In this document: piece by piece, positions 1 to 11,870 of the stretch
Position numbering within the stretch: position 1 is the stretch's first letter
Layout of the letters: every line of letters starts with the position of its first letter
Assembly: GCF_019175385.1 (NCBI RefSeq)
Contig: NC_083339.1
Span: forward strand, 24,705,637 to 24,769,636
Direction: 5' to 3'
DNA from: Lycium barbarum
Lineage: Eukaryota; Streptophyta; Magnoliopsida; Solanales; Solanaceae
DNA: 64,000 bases
Position numbers and translations under genes: made by a program
The notes under the pieces: model-generated
The model's database searches: none
What the model was told of the DNA's origin: nothing
What the model saw: only the letters and a program-made list of their open reading frames with translations

Positions 1-2467
1 ATGTTCTCTGTTAGAATTCATTATTTTTTCATTTTCTATTATGTTCACTTATGCTAATAGGCAACTCATTTTCTTTCTCATGAATTCAAGAAGCTTTATC
101 ATAACAGCCTACACATAATCATCGGTATTGCAGGTCTTATGATTGTAATTTTTGAAAGGATATGACCAAGAAAGCAGAGTCAGAAAAATACAACTCTGCA
201 AATTGCCAATAACCATGACAGTGTCATGGCACAGTATTAAAGAAGGGTTCTTTGCAATGACGATAGCAGATCATGGAGAAATCATTGGCATTCAGATGGG
301 AGGCAACCAAACTGCCCATCGCTATGCTTCCTCATTCTTATTCACAAGTGTTTTACTTATTTCACACTCTTGACAGATTATTCTCGGTTGAGTACATTAA
401 GTAGGCTCAGATCTATCACAAAATCGGGTAAAGGAAAGGGATACCGCCATGGCTGCAAACCAGAATCGCATACAACACAACAACAACAACAACCAACCCA
501 GGACAATCTAGCTGGGTAAGCTAAATGTTTCCTAAATTTCATTCGAATACTTGTTACTTCACTTACAACACATTTTGGTTTGCCCTGCCAAGATACGGTT
601 CCCCCGATTAACTCAATAGGCTATATCATCACAGCCTTGACTCTGATTTGTAAAAGGGAAAATAAAAAGACTAACAGACTAAGCAAGCAAAAGGAAAGAC
701 TGCAAGAAACACAGAACATCGTGTTATTATATTAATAGAATTGATTATTTCTCTACAAATGTATTTTTGTGTTAAAACCGTAAAGAAAAAAGTATGACAG
801 ATTATACAAATTGATTATACTAACACCAAAATATTCTCTACCTTAATCAGTACGATAGAAAATGCACTCATTTCTTTTTTTGTTAACTTATTTCCAATCA
901 ACTTTGAGAAATGGTTAAGTTTACCTATTTCATACTTCAACCACGTCTTCGATCAAATTATAAAGGTATAAGCTCTATATTGTTACAACTATATCACTGT
1001 TTATTTTTTGGTGAGAAGCACAACTATATCAAATTATAAATGTATAAGCTAACCAATGTTTTATTCTTGAAGCCCAAGTTCTTCTTTAGGACAACTGAGT
1101 CAGTTGCAATGGGACATGTCTATAAAGAGATTGTTGCCCAAGGTAAAGAGATTTGGCTTGCCACATTATCTGCTATTGGATGTCACATTAACTGATTGTA
1201 TCCTATTGTGATGCTTTCTTGTTAAGTAGAACCAGTATACATGAGGTGCAGTGCAGTGCAAATTTGTTAATGAAAGAATATGATCTCAAACAATGCTGAA
1301 ATTTATTGTACATTATCTTTTTTTTTTGTGCGTGTCTTTTCTGGTAGTGGACTAAATTGCTCTCTAGAATAAAGATATAAACACTTCAATAATCTTCATG
1401 ACATAACTAGTTTAGTTGGCCATTTAATGGTCTGTTGGTTACATTTCTCATACATTCAAGAAACTTCTAGCTGCTTCTGGGATAAATCTTTACCAGAAAA
1501 TATGCACCAACCTTTTCCAGATCTCCATTCTCCAACTGAGATATTATAGTGTTCTGCCAGATAAAAAATATCCTCCGAACAGAGGAAGAGTTTATGTATT
1601 ATGCTGAGATCTATGTATTGTTGTTTCAGGGACTGGTAGTGGTACCCCACTTCAGTTTGGCAGTAGCAGTGCAGTGCAAATTTGTTAAGGTTAACAGATA
1701 AGAGTTCCTAGTCCTGAGATCACTCACTAGAATTTAGATGTTTGCAATATTTTTGGCAACGTTGTGTTGATGTTGCTTGTAATTATCCAGGGACTAGAAG
1801 TGTTTTTTTAGGAAGTTTAAAACTTGATTTTTTGGGACTGACTAAAAAGGAAAGAGTGTCGTATAAATTTGGACCGAGGGAGTAGTATTTATATGAAACT
1901 GATTGTAGCTAGTGTGAGATGAAAAAGAGGTTTAGTTACTTTTGAATGTGATGATGCTTCTACTATGTTTTATTTTCTACTGTATGAGCAGTTGGATTTC
2001 CAAATTAAACTTGAATAAAGAGTTGTGGTGTTATCAGGATAGTAGCTAACTCTACTTCTATGTTTTTCATTATGCAGCCAAGTGATGCGGCTAGTGGATC
2101 CCTTTCGCCCATGGATGCAAGAAGATCATGCGGTGATAGTAATCCTAGTGACAACCGTTGATTTCATTGTATTGTTTGGTAGGAACGGATGTTAGAACGC
2201 TGGAGTGAATGTATTATGTTTAAATTTAGTTTTTGAGTGATCTGATAATGCTACTTAAATTTTTAGTTTAAAAAACTAATGGTACTTTATGATAACATTT
2301 GTGATTTTACGATATGTTATTGATATCTCTTAAAGTTTTAATGTTTTTTTGCTTTGATTATGATTTCCAGCTTAATTAGTGATTTTGTAATCGATAATAT
2401 ATAAATTAAAAAAATTCAATGAATTGTTGGGGATATGAGACTGCCAGGACCTTTAAATATAAGCTAA

Positions 2468-2473
<6 letters not shown>
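1..2473. other. Interior of a CACTA-type element, mostly non-coding
   Basis: This AT-rich stretch lies left of a CACTA right terminus and no left terminus is visible, so it is probably the interior of an element that starts before the window. It contains a phase-compatible set of exon-like segments (separate entry), a 23-bp direct repeat (1248-1270 and 1666-1688) and a Stowaway-like terminal fragment ending in GGGAGTA near 1884. I recognise no transposase motif. Everything else reads as intron or untranslated sequence. Confidence 0.4.
377..2161 (+). CDS. Putative 3' end of an unrecognised multi-exon gene inside the CACTA element
   Basis: Four segments have splice-like borders and compatible phases. 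Exon A is 377-515 (acceptor CTTGACAG, donor GTAAGC) and holds a basic segment followed by a Gln run. Exon B is 1090-1142 (acceptor TTCTTTAG, donor GTAAAG). Exon C starts at 1630 after TTGTTTCAG and stays open to TAA at 1686-1688. Exon D is 2078-2161 after TTATGCAG, is Ser/Asp-rich and ends in TGA at 2159-2161; it joins in phase only if exon C uses a weak GTGCAA donor. A and B join through a shared Gly codon and B and C likewise, which would be unlikely by chance. In CACTA elements the last gene next to the right end usually encodes an accessory TNP-type protein, so that is one possibility; a host gene fragment is another. No family is recognised, so no function is claimed. Confidence 0.3.

Positions 2474-2535
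<62 letters not shown>
2474..2535. repeat. (AT)n microsatellite
   Basis: About 31 uninterrupted AT units lie directly before the CACTA subterminal repeats. The exact length is prone to slippage and assembly error. Confidence 0.95.
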
Positions 2536-2539
<4 letters not shown>

Positions 2540-2795
2540 TGCGGAGGTTCTAAACCGCCGCAATATGTAATTGAGAATTATTTTTAAAAGATTAAATTTT
2601 AAAATTACGGGGGTCAACTGCCGTAAAATAACCGCCGCAAATTAGTTCTGGCAGTCAGCAAAAACCGCCGCTAATTGATTGCGACAGCTGTTATTGTGGG
2701 GGTTTTGACAACTGCCGCAATAACACATTGCGGGGGTTTCAAACCGTCGCAAACCTTAAAAATAACCCCCGCAATTTAAGCGTTTTTTTGTAGTG
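2536..2795 (+). mobile_element. CACTA (En/Spm) transposon right terminus with subterminal repeats
   Basis: The segment ends in GCGTTTTTTTGTAGTG, the reverse complement of a CACTACAAAAA terminus. Before it, GC-rich motifs of the type CCGCCGCAA and TTGCGGGGGTTT alternate on both strands, for example ATTGCGGAGG facing CCGCCGCAAT near 2536-2566. Such inverted subterminal repeats are the known transposase-binding regions of CACTA elements. The next three bases, ATA at 2796-2798, are the expected 3-bp target duplication. No partner CACTACAA end is visible to the left, so the element starts before the window or has lost its left end. Confidence 0.75.
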
Positions 2796-4612
2796 ATACT
2801 ATTTTTTTTACAAGGAAAAAATGGACAGATCGGAAACCTAGTCCGAATGAGTCACCATCAAAGTCAACAAAGAAACATAGCTAATCGGATCTACCATTAT
2901 CTAGGCAAGCTAACACTGATTCAGGTATTAATGTTAAGATTTTTGAAGCAGAGTCAGGTAAATATATCTCTAAAAATTAGCTTTTAAATCTAAGAACTAA
3001 GATTTTATTAATACTAAGAAAAGAGACCTTTTAAGTCTTAATTCTTTCACTTCCTCCTTTCAGGTTTCATCAGGTCAAAAAATTCCACAACAAATGAAAT
3101 CTGATTTAACTGGTATTGTTCCTTGAAATACCCCTCTATTTAATAGGGTTCCTAATATTCAACAAAATTATTCCCAAGATTTTATTTCAGAAAGCCCTTT
3201 CTTTATTCTCCCTGAGACTATTACAGATACTGGCTTTATTAAAGAACATTCCATCTCTGATAGTCCAAATGTACAGGAGCATAACTCTATCCAAACAGAC
3301 CCTCCGGTACAAACAAGGAAAAAGATTGAAAACTCTATGACACCTGGCCCTAACGTGTCACACAAAAAAACCACATCCAAGGAAATTATTCCACCTCATC
3401 CATCAACAAATGGTTTTCACAAAACCACAACTAAAGCCAACTCAGAATTTCCCCAAATTGTCACCTTAAATGTAAATGAACACTTGGCCAATACCCCTTG
3501 CCAAATGGACAAATATATACACACTCTCACCTAATCACATAATATTTCTATAAAATTGCCCACACAAGCCCCTCCCAAAACCATGCGGAGCATATCTCCA
3601 TGCAAGGATTTGGAATCATTAAGTTCAACTTCATACACTTCCAATTCTAGTTTAAATATGTCTTCTAATTCACAAAATGTTCAAGCCATCCTTTCATCTG
3701 AACATAAAAGTGAGACTTCAACCCTTAACCCAAATCCAATGTCCTCCATTCGAAGCTATAACAAACTACCACCACTTCCCTTACAATTTGATCAGCACCA
3801 TATGGTATATGCTACCTAACCTCTAGATCCCATGCATCAACCACAATCCTGGATCGAACTGGGATTGCAAGGCCAGGCCGTATTGTTCGCCATGACTATT
3901 AATGGAATCAATACAATAATTGTACTCCAGAACCCAAACTTTCTAGCCCAAATTATTTCAGAGAGAATGAGGTTTGCGATGGACAATTACATGAACCATA
4001 TTTGGCTGCACAACGTTCTGAATCCAATGGTCCCGGCAGTTACCCTAGCCATATTTCATCACATGCAAGCATTATGGAATCTAGCTCACTCCAAGCCCCA
4101 ACCAGGTGTGAGTCACTTTCCCCAGCTACCCTCTTTCATTCCGCAGGACCTAAGAATGCGAACCCCCTATTGTACCTATGGATGCCACTACCAGTCCAAA
4201 TTCCACCACCTTTACCAATCCATTACCAGTAGAAGACCTAATACCATCGATCCCAAACCAAATACCAGTGGATATGACACCACCAAACCCAATACCAGTG
4301 GATATTCCACTAATACCACCACCATTTCAAGAAGAAGAAGAACTAGACTTGGAAGAGAGGATAAAGGAGATTCCACCTCCACCTAGAAGAAGCTCGTTCA
4401 CCGAAATATCAAGTCTCAGAAATGCAGCCCTTATGATGTTCCCGGTGAGAGAAGACAAAAAGTACACAATGAACTGTCCAATTGCCCTGACGAAGTGCTA
4501 TTTCGATCTTTGTCCTGCCATCAACAAAGCTTTAGCAAAATTGGCAGTGGTGATGACACCGACTTTGAGGCCATGTCAATCGCCTATGAAGGGGAACAAT
4601 ATGATCATTTAA
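2796..4612 (+). pseudogene. LINE 1 ORF1 (gag-like) remnant
   Basis: This is broken coding sequence in several frames between the CACTA end and the endonuclease region of a plant L1-type LINE. Readable stretches are rich in Pro, Ser, Thr and Lys (for example 3556-3819, 3832-4386 and 4178-4612) and end in a Pro/Glu-rich segment. This is the usual character of the tail of plant LINE ORF1 proteins after the zinc knuckle. The N-terminal DUF4283 domain and the CCHC knuckle are absent. They may have been cut off by 5' truncation or displaced to the far side of the CACTA element. The assignment rests mainly on position and composition. Confidence 0.5.
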
Positions 4613-4630
4613 ACCAAAACCCATTCTCCA

Positions 4631-5994
4631 ATGAATCACCCAACTAGCTTTGTGGTGTGGAATGTTAAAGGAGCAAATAATGGCACTTTTAGAAGAACGT
4701 TTAGGGAGTTAATTAATACCGGTCACCCCTGCATGGTTACGTTACTAGAAACTCGTATGTCTAGTCATGTTACTCTTATGCAAGAGTTTGGGCTTGATAA
4801 ATTCAGTGAGGTCCCATCGATAGGTAGGTCTAGTGGCATCGTCCTACTCTGGCTCATCAACATGGTTACTGTCACAAACTTTTGGCAAGAAGGCCAAGAA
4901 AGACATGCCATGATCCAAGTTCATCCTAGCTCTTTATGTTGGCCTTTTAGTATAATTTATGAAAGTACTAAAGCTATTAACTGGAGACTTTTACGAGACT
5001 ACTTAGAATCTATTGCTAATATCTTCAATGACCACTGGTTCGTAGCTGGAGAGTCTAACGAGATTTTAAGCCAAGATGATAAATGGGGAGGTAGATTAAT
5101 TTCAATTCCAGAAGTACTAGGTTTTGGAATGGTATAAACAAATGTGACCTTATAGATCTAGAGTTTAAGGGTGCAAATATACATGGTTCAGCCATAGAAA
5201 TGGACAAAACGATTTAATTATAGAATAGTTAGACAGATGCTTTGCTAATCAAAGTTGGCTCGAACATTACCCTAATGTTAGAGTCACTCATTTACTCAAA
5301 ACATGGTTAGACCATAATCCTATAGTCGTTAATTTAAATTACTCCACTAGGTTTATCAACACAAAGAATTTTCGTTTAGAAAATTATTGGTGTTCCCATC
5401 CTGAGTTTGCATAGTTCAACACCCACCCTGATTACCATGTTGCATTAGATAAATTTCGGGAAAAACCCCTTACCTGGAGTAACCAAACTTTTGATGATAT
5501 TTTCCAACATAAAAAAAGAAATTTGTCTAGGCTCAATGATATACCACTATACCCTGCTTACCCTAATAGTCAATTTCTCCGGGACTAGAGCACCTATAGG
5601 AGATTATAACTATTGGCTTAAAATAGAGGAAGATTACTGGAAAAAAATTAGGTCCCGTATTAATTGGTTGAACGACGGAGACGCGAATACCAGATTTTAT
5701 CACCTTTCAGTCATAAATATAAGAAGGAATAACAGAATTGTTAACTTTAAGGATAATGATGGGAATTGGATTACTGATCATCCGAAGCTCATTGATCATA
5801 CCACAGACTATTTTCCACTATGTTCACCACTAACCAATAAGCTTCTCATAGACATCATATTTTAGATAGTGCTATTAGTTAGCATAATATTAATCTTGTA
5901 GTACTCAACAATGGAAAGGCTACAAACTATTTTTCTCCCAGTAGAGTTATACATCAAGGTGATCCAATGTCTCTGTATATATTCAGTCTGTGCA
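4631..5994 (+). pseudogene. LINE 1 ORF2 first part: endonuclease and start of reverse transcriptase
   Basis: The protein from 4631 starts with an APE-type endonuclease block (VWNVKGANN, then LLETR). The usual GDFNEIL motif is altered to GESNEIL near 5052. Endonuclease homology continues after 5137 through frame breaks to about 5330. The linker (NWLNDGDANTRFYH near 5660) is typical of plant L1 elements. After 5866 the frame jumps to the RT motif with GDPMSLYIFSLCM, so most of the first half of the RT is deleted. Translation is then cut by the solo LTR at 5995 and resumes at 8287. Several stops and frameshifts make it inactive. Confidence 0.85.
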
Positions 5995-8281
5995 TGTTAC
6001 ACCTTGAAAATTTTCGTGTCGTTCGCGTTGTGAGTAAACTAACGTAAGCTCGGAGAGGTCATGGAATCCTTATAAGGTTAGGGAATACTCTTAACAAGTG
6101 TTAAGCAAGTGTCTAAAGGTTCCGGGATCAAGCAAATCGAAGAAAATAAGTTTGTCGATAATTTGAAAAAATTTGGCAGAATTTTGGACAGAAATTTTGG
6201 GTCAACTTTAGAGAGGTATATCTAATAGAATACAAGGATTTACGGAATCCATAGCCTATGTAAACTGCAGTTTAGCGAGTCTTCTTTCCAATACAATAAA
6301 CCGTTCATCGATATCACATCGGAGTAGAAAGTTATGGGCGTTTTAAGATGGGCTGGCAGAGGCTCTTCGCGAACGCGAAGGCCAAATTTGGGATCGGTGG
6401 AACCGACTTTAAAGGGGTATAAATACCCCCATCAACCCCAATTTTTCATCATTCAACACTTACAAGAGCTCTAGAAACCTCCAAACACATCCCCTAAGCA
6501 TAGCCCTATTGATCAAGAATTCAACAAGACTATGGTAAACTAGTTCGTGAAAAGCGATTGTTCTTGCTTCTACGTGATGTTGTGGTGAGTTTGGTCTTGA
6601 AGCAAGTTGTGTGAGTTGAATTTCTTCAAGTATAAGGTATGTTCTTCATCTTGTCTCTTATGTTGAGTTGATTTGAAGGTTTAACAAGTCTTAAAATTGA
6701 GAATAGTTATGGAGAAAAGGTCATAAAGGGTTGTGTTGTAATTGTTGAGTTCATGGACTGTTTTGAGCATGTTGTGGCTGTGTTGTTGAGCCAATTTCCA
6801 TGTATATGGATAATATCTAATGTTGTTGATGTTGATGAGATTATGCTCCTAAATTTGGAAGAAAGGAAGTGTATATTGTTATTGTATATTGGTATATTTT
6901 GGGTTGTTTGTTGTATATTCTTTGTAAGGGCAGTCAAAGGAGTATTTAAGGACTTTTGTAAACTTGCTATTGTTATTGTGGGTTGTTGTATATGTTGAGG
7001 TGATTGGAGAGTAAGGGCAAATGCTGCCCAAATTTCGTTAGCTTACTTAATAGCTTGGTTTGACCTCATAAGTATTTCACTGAATTAACCTTGATACGAA
7101 TTATCTTGAATGTAGATTTGCAAATTCGGGAGGATAAGTGCTAAGTAGTTAAGGAGACGACAAGGTATGCTAAGGCTGTCTCTTTCTTTCTTAAGACATG
7201 ATTCCATTGTTTTGAGCTTACACAAAGGATGTCCATAATGATTCCTATCTTAGAAATATTAGAAGCATACGTTCTTGATGTTCTTATGATATTGTTGATT
7301 TCTTATCTCCTGATTAGTATGGTTATTAATCTTATTATTGATGTTGATCTCATCTTATGATTATTGTTTCTCCAAGGTGAGATATGTTCATGATGATAGT
7401 TCTATAATGATAATCGCAGGTTACCGGCCTTACATCACTCTGATAGAGTTATAACATTTATTTGGGCTATCATGCATGCTTTATATATATGTATGTATTT
7501 TCTTACCTTGAGCCGCGCTATAGTCGGCCGGTACGACACCTATTGTGCACACAACTATTGGCAGGTTATGATGATACACCGGACGCGGGATGATATGACA
7601 TATGGATCGGGCTGCACGTTCCGCAGCACTAACATTAATGGATCGGGCTGCACGTTCTGCAGCACTAACACTTATGTTATATATGTATGAAAATATTTTT
7701 TTTAAAAGCTAAGCATGCATGATATCCGCCTTAAGAGGCAATCAGATGTACATGTTACTTCTCCTATCTCATGTTCCTTCCATACTTTCATTATGTTGTT
7801 ATTCATGCCTTACATACTCAGTACATTATTCGTACTGACATTCTTTTGTTTGGGGACATTGCGTTCATGCCCGCAGGGAGACGGTTCAGACTCATAGGCT
7901 AACTTCTCATCGGTTGTATAGGAGCACTCCACTTGTTCCGGAGTAGCAGTCCAGTTGGTATGATCCTTTGTGTACAGATGGGCACGGCAGGATACTATCC
8001 CGTCCTTATTATGTTATGTACTCCAGTATAGGCTCGTAGACAGCTATGCACAGTTAGATGTTCTATGACCTTCTCGGTCCTTATTTTGTTGTATACTTGG
8101 TTTCAGCTTGGTGACGCTTATGTATATCTTTTGGGCTGGTGTCCCTTACCGCTGACGATATTTATAAGTTAGCAAGATGGCCCACTCAGGTATGATTATA
8201 TGATGAGATGCATGTATGTTTTATGGTGCTCGGTAGGCTAGCTCCGGGCGCCCGTCATGGTCCTCTGGTTGGGTCGTAACA
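5995..8281 (+). mobile_element. Solo LTR of a Ty3/gypsy chromovirus, inserted in LINE 1
   Basis: It begins TGTTACACC and ends GGTCGTAACA. It is flanked by identical 5-bp duplications GTGCA at 5990-5994 and 8282-8286. Removing the LTR and one duplication rejoins the LINE reading frame through the LCME motif, which proves the insertion borders. The reverse complement starts TGTTACGACCCAACC and follows the same order of landmarks (GGTACCCGGAGC-type block, TGTACTGAGTATGTAAGGCATG) as the LTRs of element A at 45431 and 53267, so it belongs to a related family. It has no internal domain; loss by LTR-LTR recombination is the usual cause. A 36-bp tandem duplication lies at 7604-7675. Confidence 0.9.
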
Positions 8282-8286
8282 GTGCA

Positions 8287-9407
8287 TGGAAATGTTCTCA
8301 ACCCTTATTCTTTACCAAGTAAATAAACTCAATTGGGATCCTATTTTCTATAGCACCTACTGGTCCAAACCCTTTTCCCACTTGTTCTTTACGGACAACC
8401 TCACTCCTATGCTAGGAAGAATACTAAAAGCAATAATACCATCCACCATTGCCCTACTTATTTCTATAAACTATCAGGCCAAAAAATCAACACTATTAAA
8501 TCTAAAGCTATGTTTTCTAAAGGGTGTAATAATGCCATTCGTAGCCATCTCCGCACCTTCTTGGCATTAAGGAATGTGATAGCTCTGGAAAATACCTCGC
8601 CTTTCCTATCCTCAATCACATGCCTACGTCTATAGATTTTCAATTTATACCTTGGTAACATGAGACAACGACTAGCCAATTGGAAAACAAAATTTTTATC
8701 TCCAGCTGGAAGAGTTATTCTTGCGAAAACTACTCTCAATGCTATATCAACTCATCCCATGCAATACTTTTACCTACCCCAAAAAACCTGCTCCTTAATT
8801 GATAGATTGCAAAGGGATTTCATATGGAGTACAACCCCGGATAAAAAGAAAATCCACTACATAAGCTGGGATAAAGTTACTCTCCCAAAACAACATGGTG
8901 GGTTAGGACTCGTAAAGGTCCGAAAAAAAAATATTACCCTCCTCACTAGCCTAGTTTGGAGACTATTTAACAGCACCAGCAAACTACGGGCTCGTGCACT
9001 CATTAATAGATATAACTCCCTTTATAGATCCTCTACCACGCAATCCTTCCCTTGGAAAAACATTTTACGAGGGGGTATACTAATTTGTGCATACTCTTAT
9101 ATATCCACAGCACCCCACCATCCACCATCTGAATACAATTTTAAGTGGATATGGAAATTACAAGCTCTAAATAAAATTAAGTTCTTTCTCTGGTATGCTC
9201 CCACAACAGAATCTCTTGTCGCGCCATCTACATATTTGGGTATCCAAATCAACCCAAATTATACCATATGCCATGCCAGCGAAGAGTCCATCCACCACAT
9301 ATTTTTTGACTGCCCTATAACCAAACAATTCTGGTTAGAGATGGGACTAAATATTCGTCAATTTTTACATCATCAGAACCATTGGTTACAAGCCATTAAT
9401 ACTCTTA
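8287..9407 (+). pseudogene. LINE 1 ORF2 middle: end of reverse transcriptase and zf-RVT region
   Basis: This continues ORF2 after the solo LTR. The catalytic box reads HLFFTDNLT where active plant L1 elements have HLxFADDL, so the Asp-Asp pair is lost. From 8660 a long open stretch carries NWKTKFLSPAGRVILAK and KQHGGLGLVKV, typical of the RT thumb. After about 9150 comes a zf-RVT domain (KIKFFLWYA, then a Cys/His cluster ending HHIFFDCP). A frameshift lies between 8570 and 8660. The reading frame is cut at 9408 by a Harbinger MITE and continues at 10667 once the MITE and one TTA are removed. Confidence 0.85.
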
Positions 9408-10663
9408 GGGCCTGTTTGGAAAGCCACCCAGGTAATTGAAATTGGGTGTAATTGGGTGTAATTACACAGTTTGACTTGTTTGTTTGACCAAGTAATTACA
9501 CAGTTATGTGGGAATTAGGTGTAATTGACAGGGTGTAATTACACTCTCCAATTCTCAAGGGGGGGCTGAGAATTGGGTGTAATTACACCTTGTAATTACA
9601 GGGTTACTTTTTAGTTTGTTTATTTTTTTACTTTAATTTATTTTTATTTTTAATTTATTTTATTTCTATTTTTTTTTATTTTTAATATTTTTTTATTTCT
9701 ATTATTTTTATTTCTTTTTTATTATTTTTTTAAAATGTATTTTTTTATTTTTTTTTCATTTTCTTTCTTTTCATTCCCAACCTTTATTTCTTGTGATTCC
9801 ATGTAATTGCTCTTTTTTTTTCAATTTTTTAATTTTATTCATTTAGCATAACCGTGTTATTATTCTAATATTTGAAACTACACCTCTTAATATTGGAAAG
9901 AATGAGTTATTAACAAACTTGACATATAACGGGTGTCGTTATTAAAGTAGAATTTCATTGTGAATGAGGTTATAGACTTATATTTTTCCTTTCTTTTGAA
10001 TTATTTACTTAAGTTACGTTGGAACTTACTTATGTAATGTTGGAATTTGACATAAGAGTATTATGTTGAACTTTTTCTTTTGGATTTTGAATTTAGATTA
10101 TATTTTCAATTTTAAGTTATTTGCTTTCACATTGCACGTTGTTTATTTTTCACTTACATTTGACGGATTTTTTGTGTCAAACATTTGAATAATGTTATGG
10201 CATTATATTTATTAATATTATTTTTTGTCAAACATCCAATCCATGACGTTCTCACAAAAAAAGTCTTCTTTTAAGTTTTATAATTAATTAAAATTAAATA
10301 TTAATTTGAAAAATATATATCAATTATTTTTGTTACAATATTAGTTACAAATATATGATTATTAATTAATATATTTTCAAGAAACAATGTGTTATTAAAT
10401 AACTAATTTAATATCATTTATAGAGGCAATATTTTTTAAATATTAATTTTAAATTTTTTATAATTAAATTTTATTTTTAAACTAAACTGACTGTGTAATT
10501 ACACTTGTGCAACCAAACAGCACGCTTGTAATTACACTGTAATTACGTTATGACAAACAAACAGGTCGTTGTAATTACACTACTGTGTAATTACTAGGCT
10601 GTGTAATTACTACCCTAGTAATTACACCAATTCCAATTACCAGGTGGCTTTCCCAACAGGCCC
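9408..10663. mobile_element. PIF/Harbinger-type MITE inserted in LINE 1
   Basis: The ends form inverted repeats: GGGCCTGTTTGGAAAGCCAC on the left and its near-complement ending CCAACAGGCCC on the right. TTA flanks both sides (9405-9407 and 10664-10666), the target duplication of the PIF/Harbinger superfamily. GTGTAATTAC-type repeats are clustered near both ends, and the interior is very AT-rich with no transposase. At 1256 bp it is long for a MITE and is best called a non-autonomous Harbinger-like element. Excision restores the host LINE frame. Confidence 0.85.
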
Positions 10664-10666
10664 TTA

Positions 10667-11233
10667 ATGTGCCCATCCAAAACAATTTACTTAAGTGGCA
10701 AGAATTCTACCCTTTTGCGATCTTGCACTTATGGATAAATAGAAATAGTAATGTATTCAACTCCCAAACAAAGTTTTTACCCGCCCACTATGTCATTATG
10801 CGTGCTATGGACCAACGGCGAATGGATCATAGGCTTTTGGAAAAAAATCAAAACTAGTAACCATCTTTTGGCTGAATTGCAGGCATTTCATCATGGACTG
10901 GAAATGGCAACCACAAAGAGATTAACACCTGTTGAAATTGAAACAGACTCAACTGAGGTTTTACAATTACTACAGCAACCAAATACTAACTACCACTCTC
11001 TTGTTCATAAATGCAGGTGCCTATTGAAGAAGTTGGAGAATCCAGTGGTCAGACACAGCTTCCGTGAAGGGAACAAGGGTACTCATGTTTTGTCTAAGAT
11101 AGGCTATAAACTTTCAGTATGTAATCAGCTACTATATAGTATGTCATCTCCTCCCGAATCTGCCAAAAAGACTATCAAAGCAGATCATGGAGGAAAATCA
11201 ACTAGTGAAGTAGTATCATCATCGTACGTGTAA
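10667..11233 (+). pseudogene. LINE 1 ORF2 end: RNase H-like domain
   Basis: The segment begins with the WINRNSNVF linker that precedes the RNase H domain of plant LINEs. From about 10868 it reads through AELQAFHHGLEMA, VEIETDSTEVLQLL and HSFREGN, which are the conserved C-terminal RNase H (RVT_3) blocks. The first RNase H strand with its NTDG motif is missing, so a deletion joins the linker to mid-domain around 10830-10860. The stop is at 11231-11233. I see no poly(A) tail or clear target duplication afterwards. Confidence 0.75.
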
Positions 11234-11399
11234 TAACTTAGCGAGCCTGGGCAACTCGTATGTAGTCTCTATCCATGATATTGACCAGGTATATATCTAC
11301 TATCACTACTTCCTCTATACTACTTTAATCATATTATACTAAAAGTAGGAAGTTCTCAAGTCAAAAGTCAGATTACGAAACTGCCCTTGTGAAAAATTA
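11234..11399. other. Untranslated tail of LINE 1 and unassigned sequence
   Basis: Short AT-rich stretch after the LINE stop. No poly(A) run or gene is seen. Confidence 0.5.
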
Positions 11400-11870
11400 A
11401 AGTTAATTTTTTGAAAGAATAAATATCATAGATATTTAGAAGAGTTTCTAGAAAGTTATAATGTAATATCTTTGATATATATTGTATTAGGAAATGTCTA
11501 GAAATTCTAGACACTTAGATATTTATAGTTGAGGATAGAATTATCTAGATCCTTTTGTATCTAGAATAATATCAAGATATTCTAGAGTAGTGGTAGGAGA
11601 TAAAGATGACTAGATTTTTCTAATGGATGTATCTAGAAGTATTTCTAGAACCATCCCTACACAAGTATAAATAGGGGTGGCCTTAGTCATTTGTAACCAA
11701 CCCCAATTGTAAGCTAATGCTATCAATACAAGCCAATTCAAGTAAACTTTTCCTTTCCATAGCTTCCTCTTCTTTAGTTGAATCTTCTGATCTTAGTTAA
11801 CGATCTTGGGCTAGCAGAAGGTCTTTCCGATTCACCTTTCTTCTGCTATATTTCTCTACACCCTTCCCCC
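11400..11870 (+). repeat. LTR-like promoter fragment with repeated TCTAGA motifs
   Basis: TATAAATAGG at 11666-11675 is followed by a CA-rich leader, as in plant LTR promoters. Upstream there are many TCTAGA-containing motifs, including TTCTAGAA at 11446-11453 and 11643-11650 and the perfect inverted repeat GTCTAGAAATTCTAGAC at 11496-11512. The segment may be a solo or truncated copia-type LTR, but I could not match a 5-bp duplication at its ends. No coding sequence is present. Confidence 0.4.

Noticed and set aside
152..373. 73-codon frame as a separate gene
   Set aside because: Its start does not coincide with any coding feature, it ends at a likely splice acceptor, and no family is recognised. 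It probably lies in an intron or exon border of the CACTA-associated gene.
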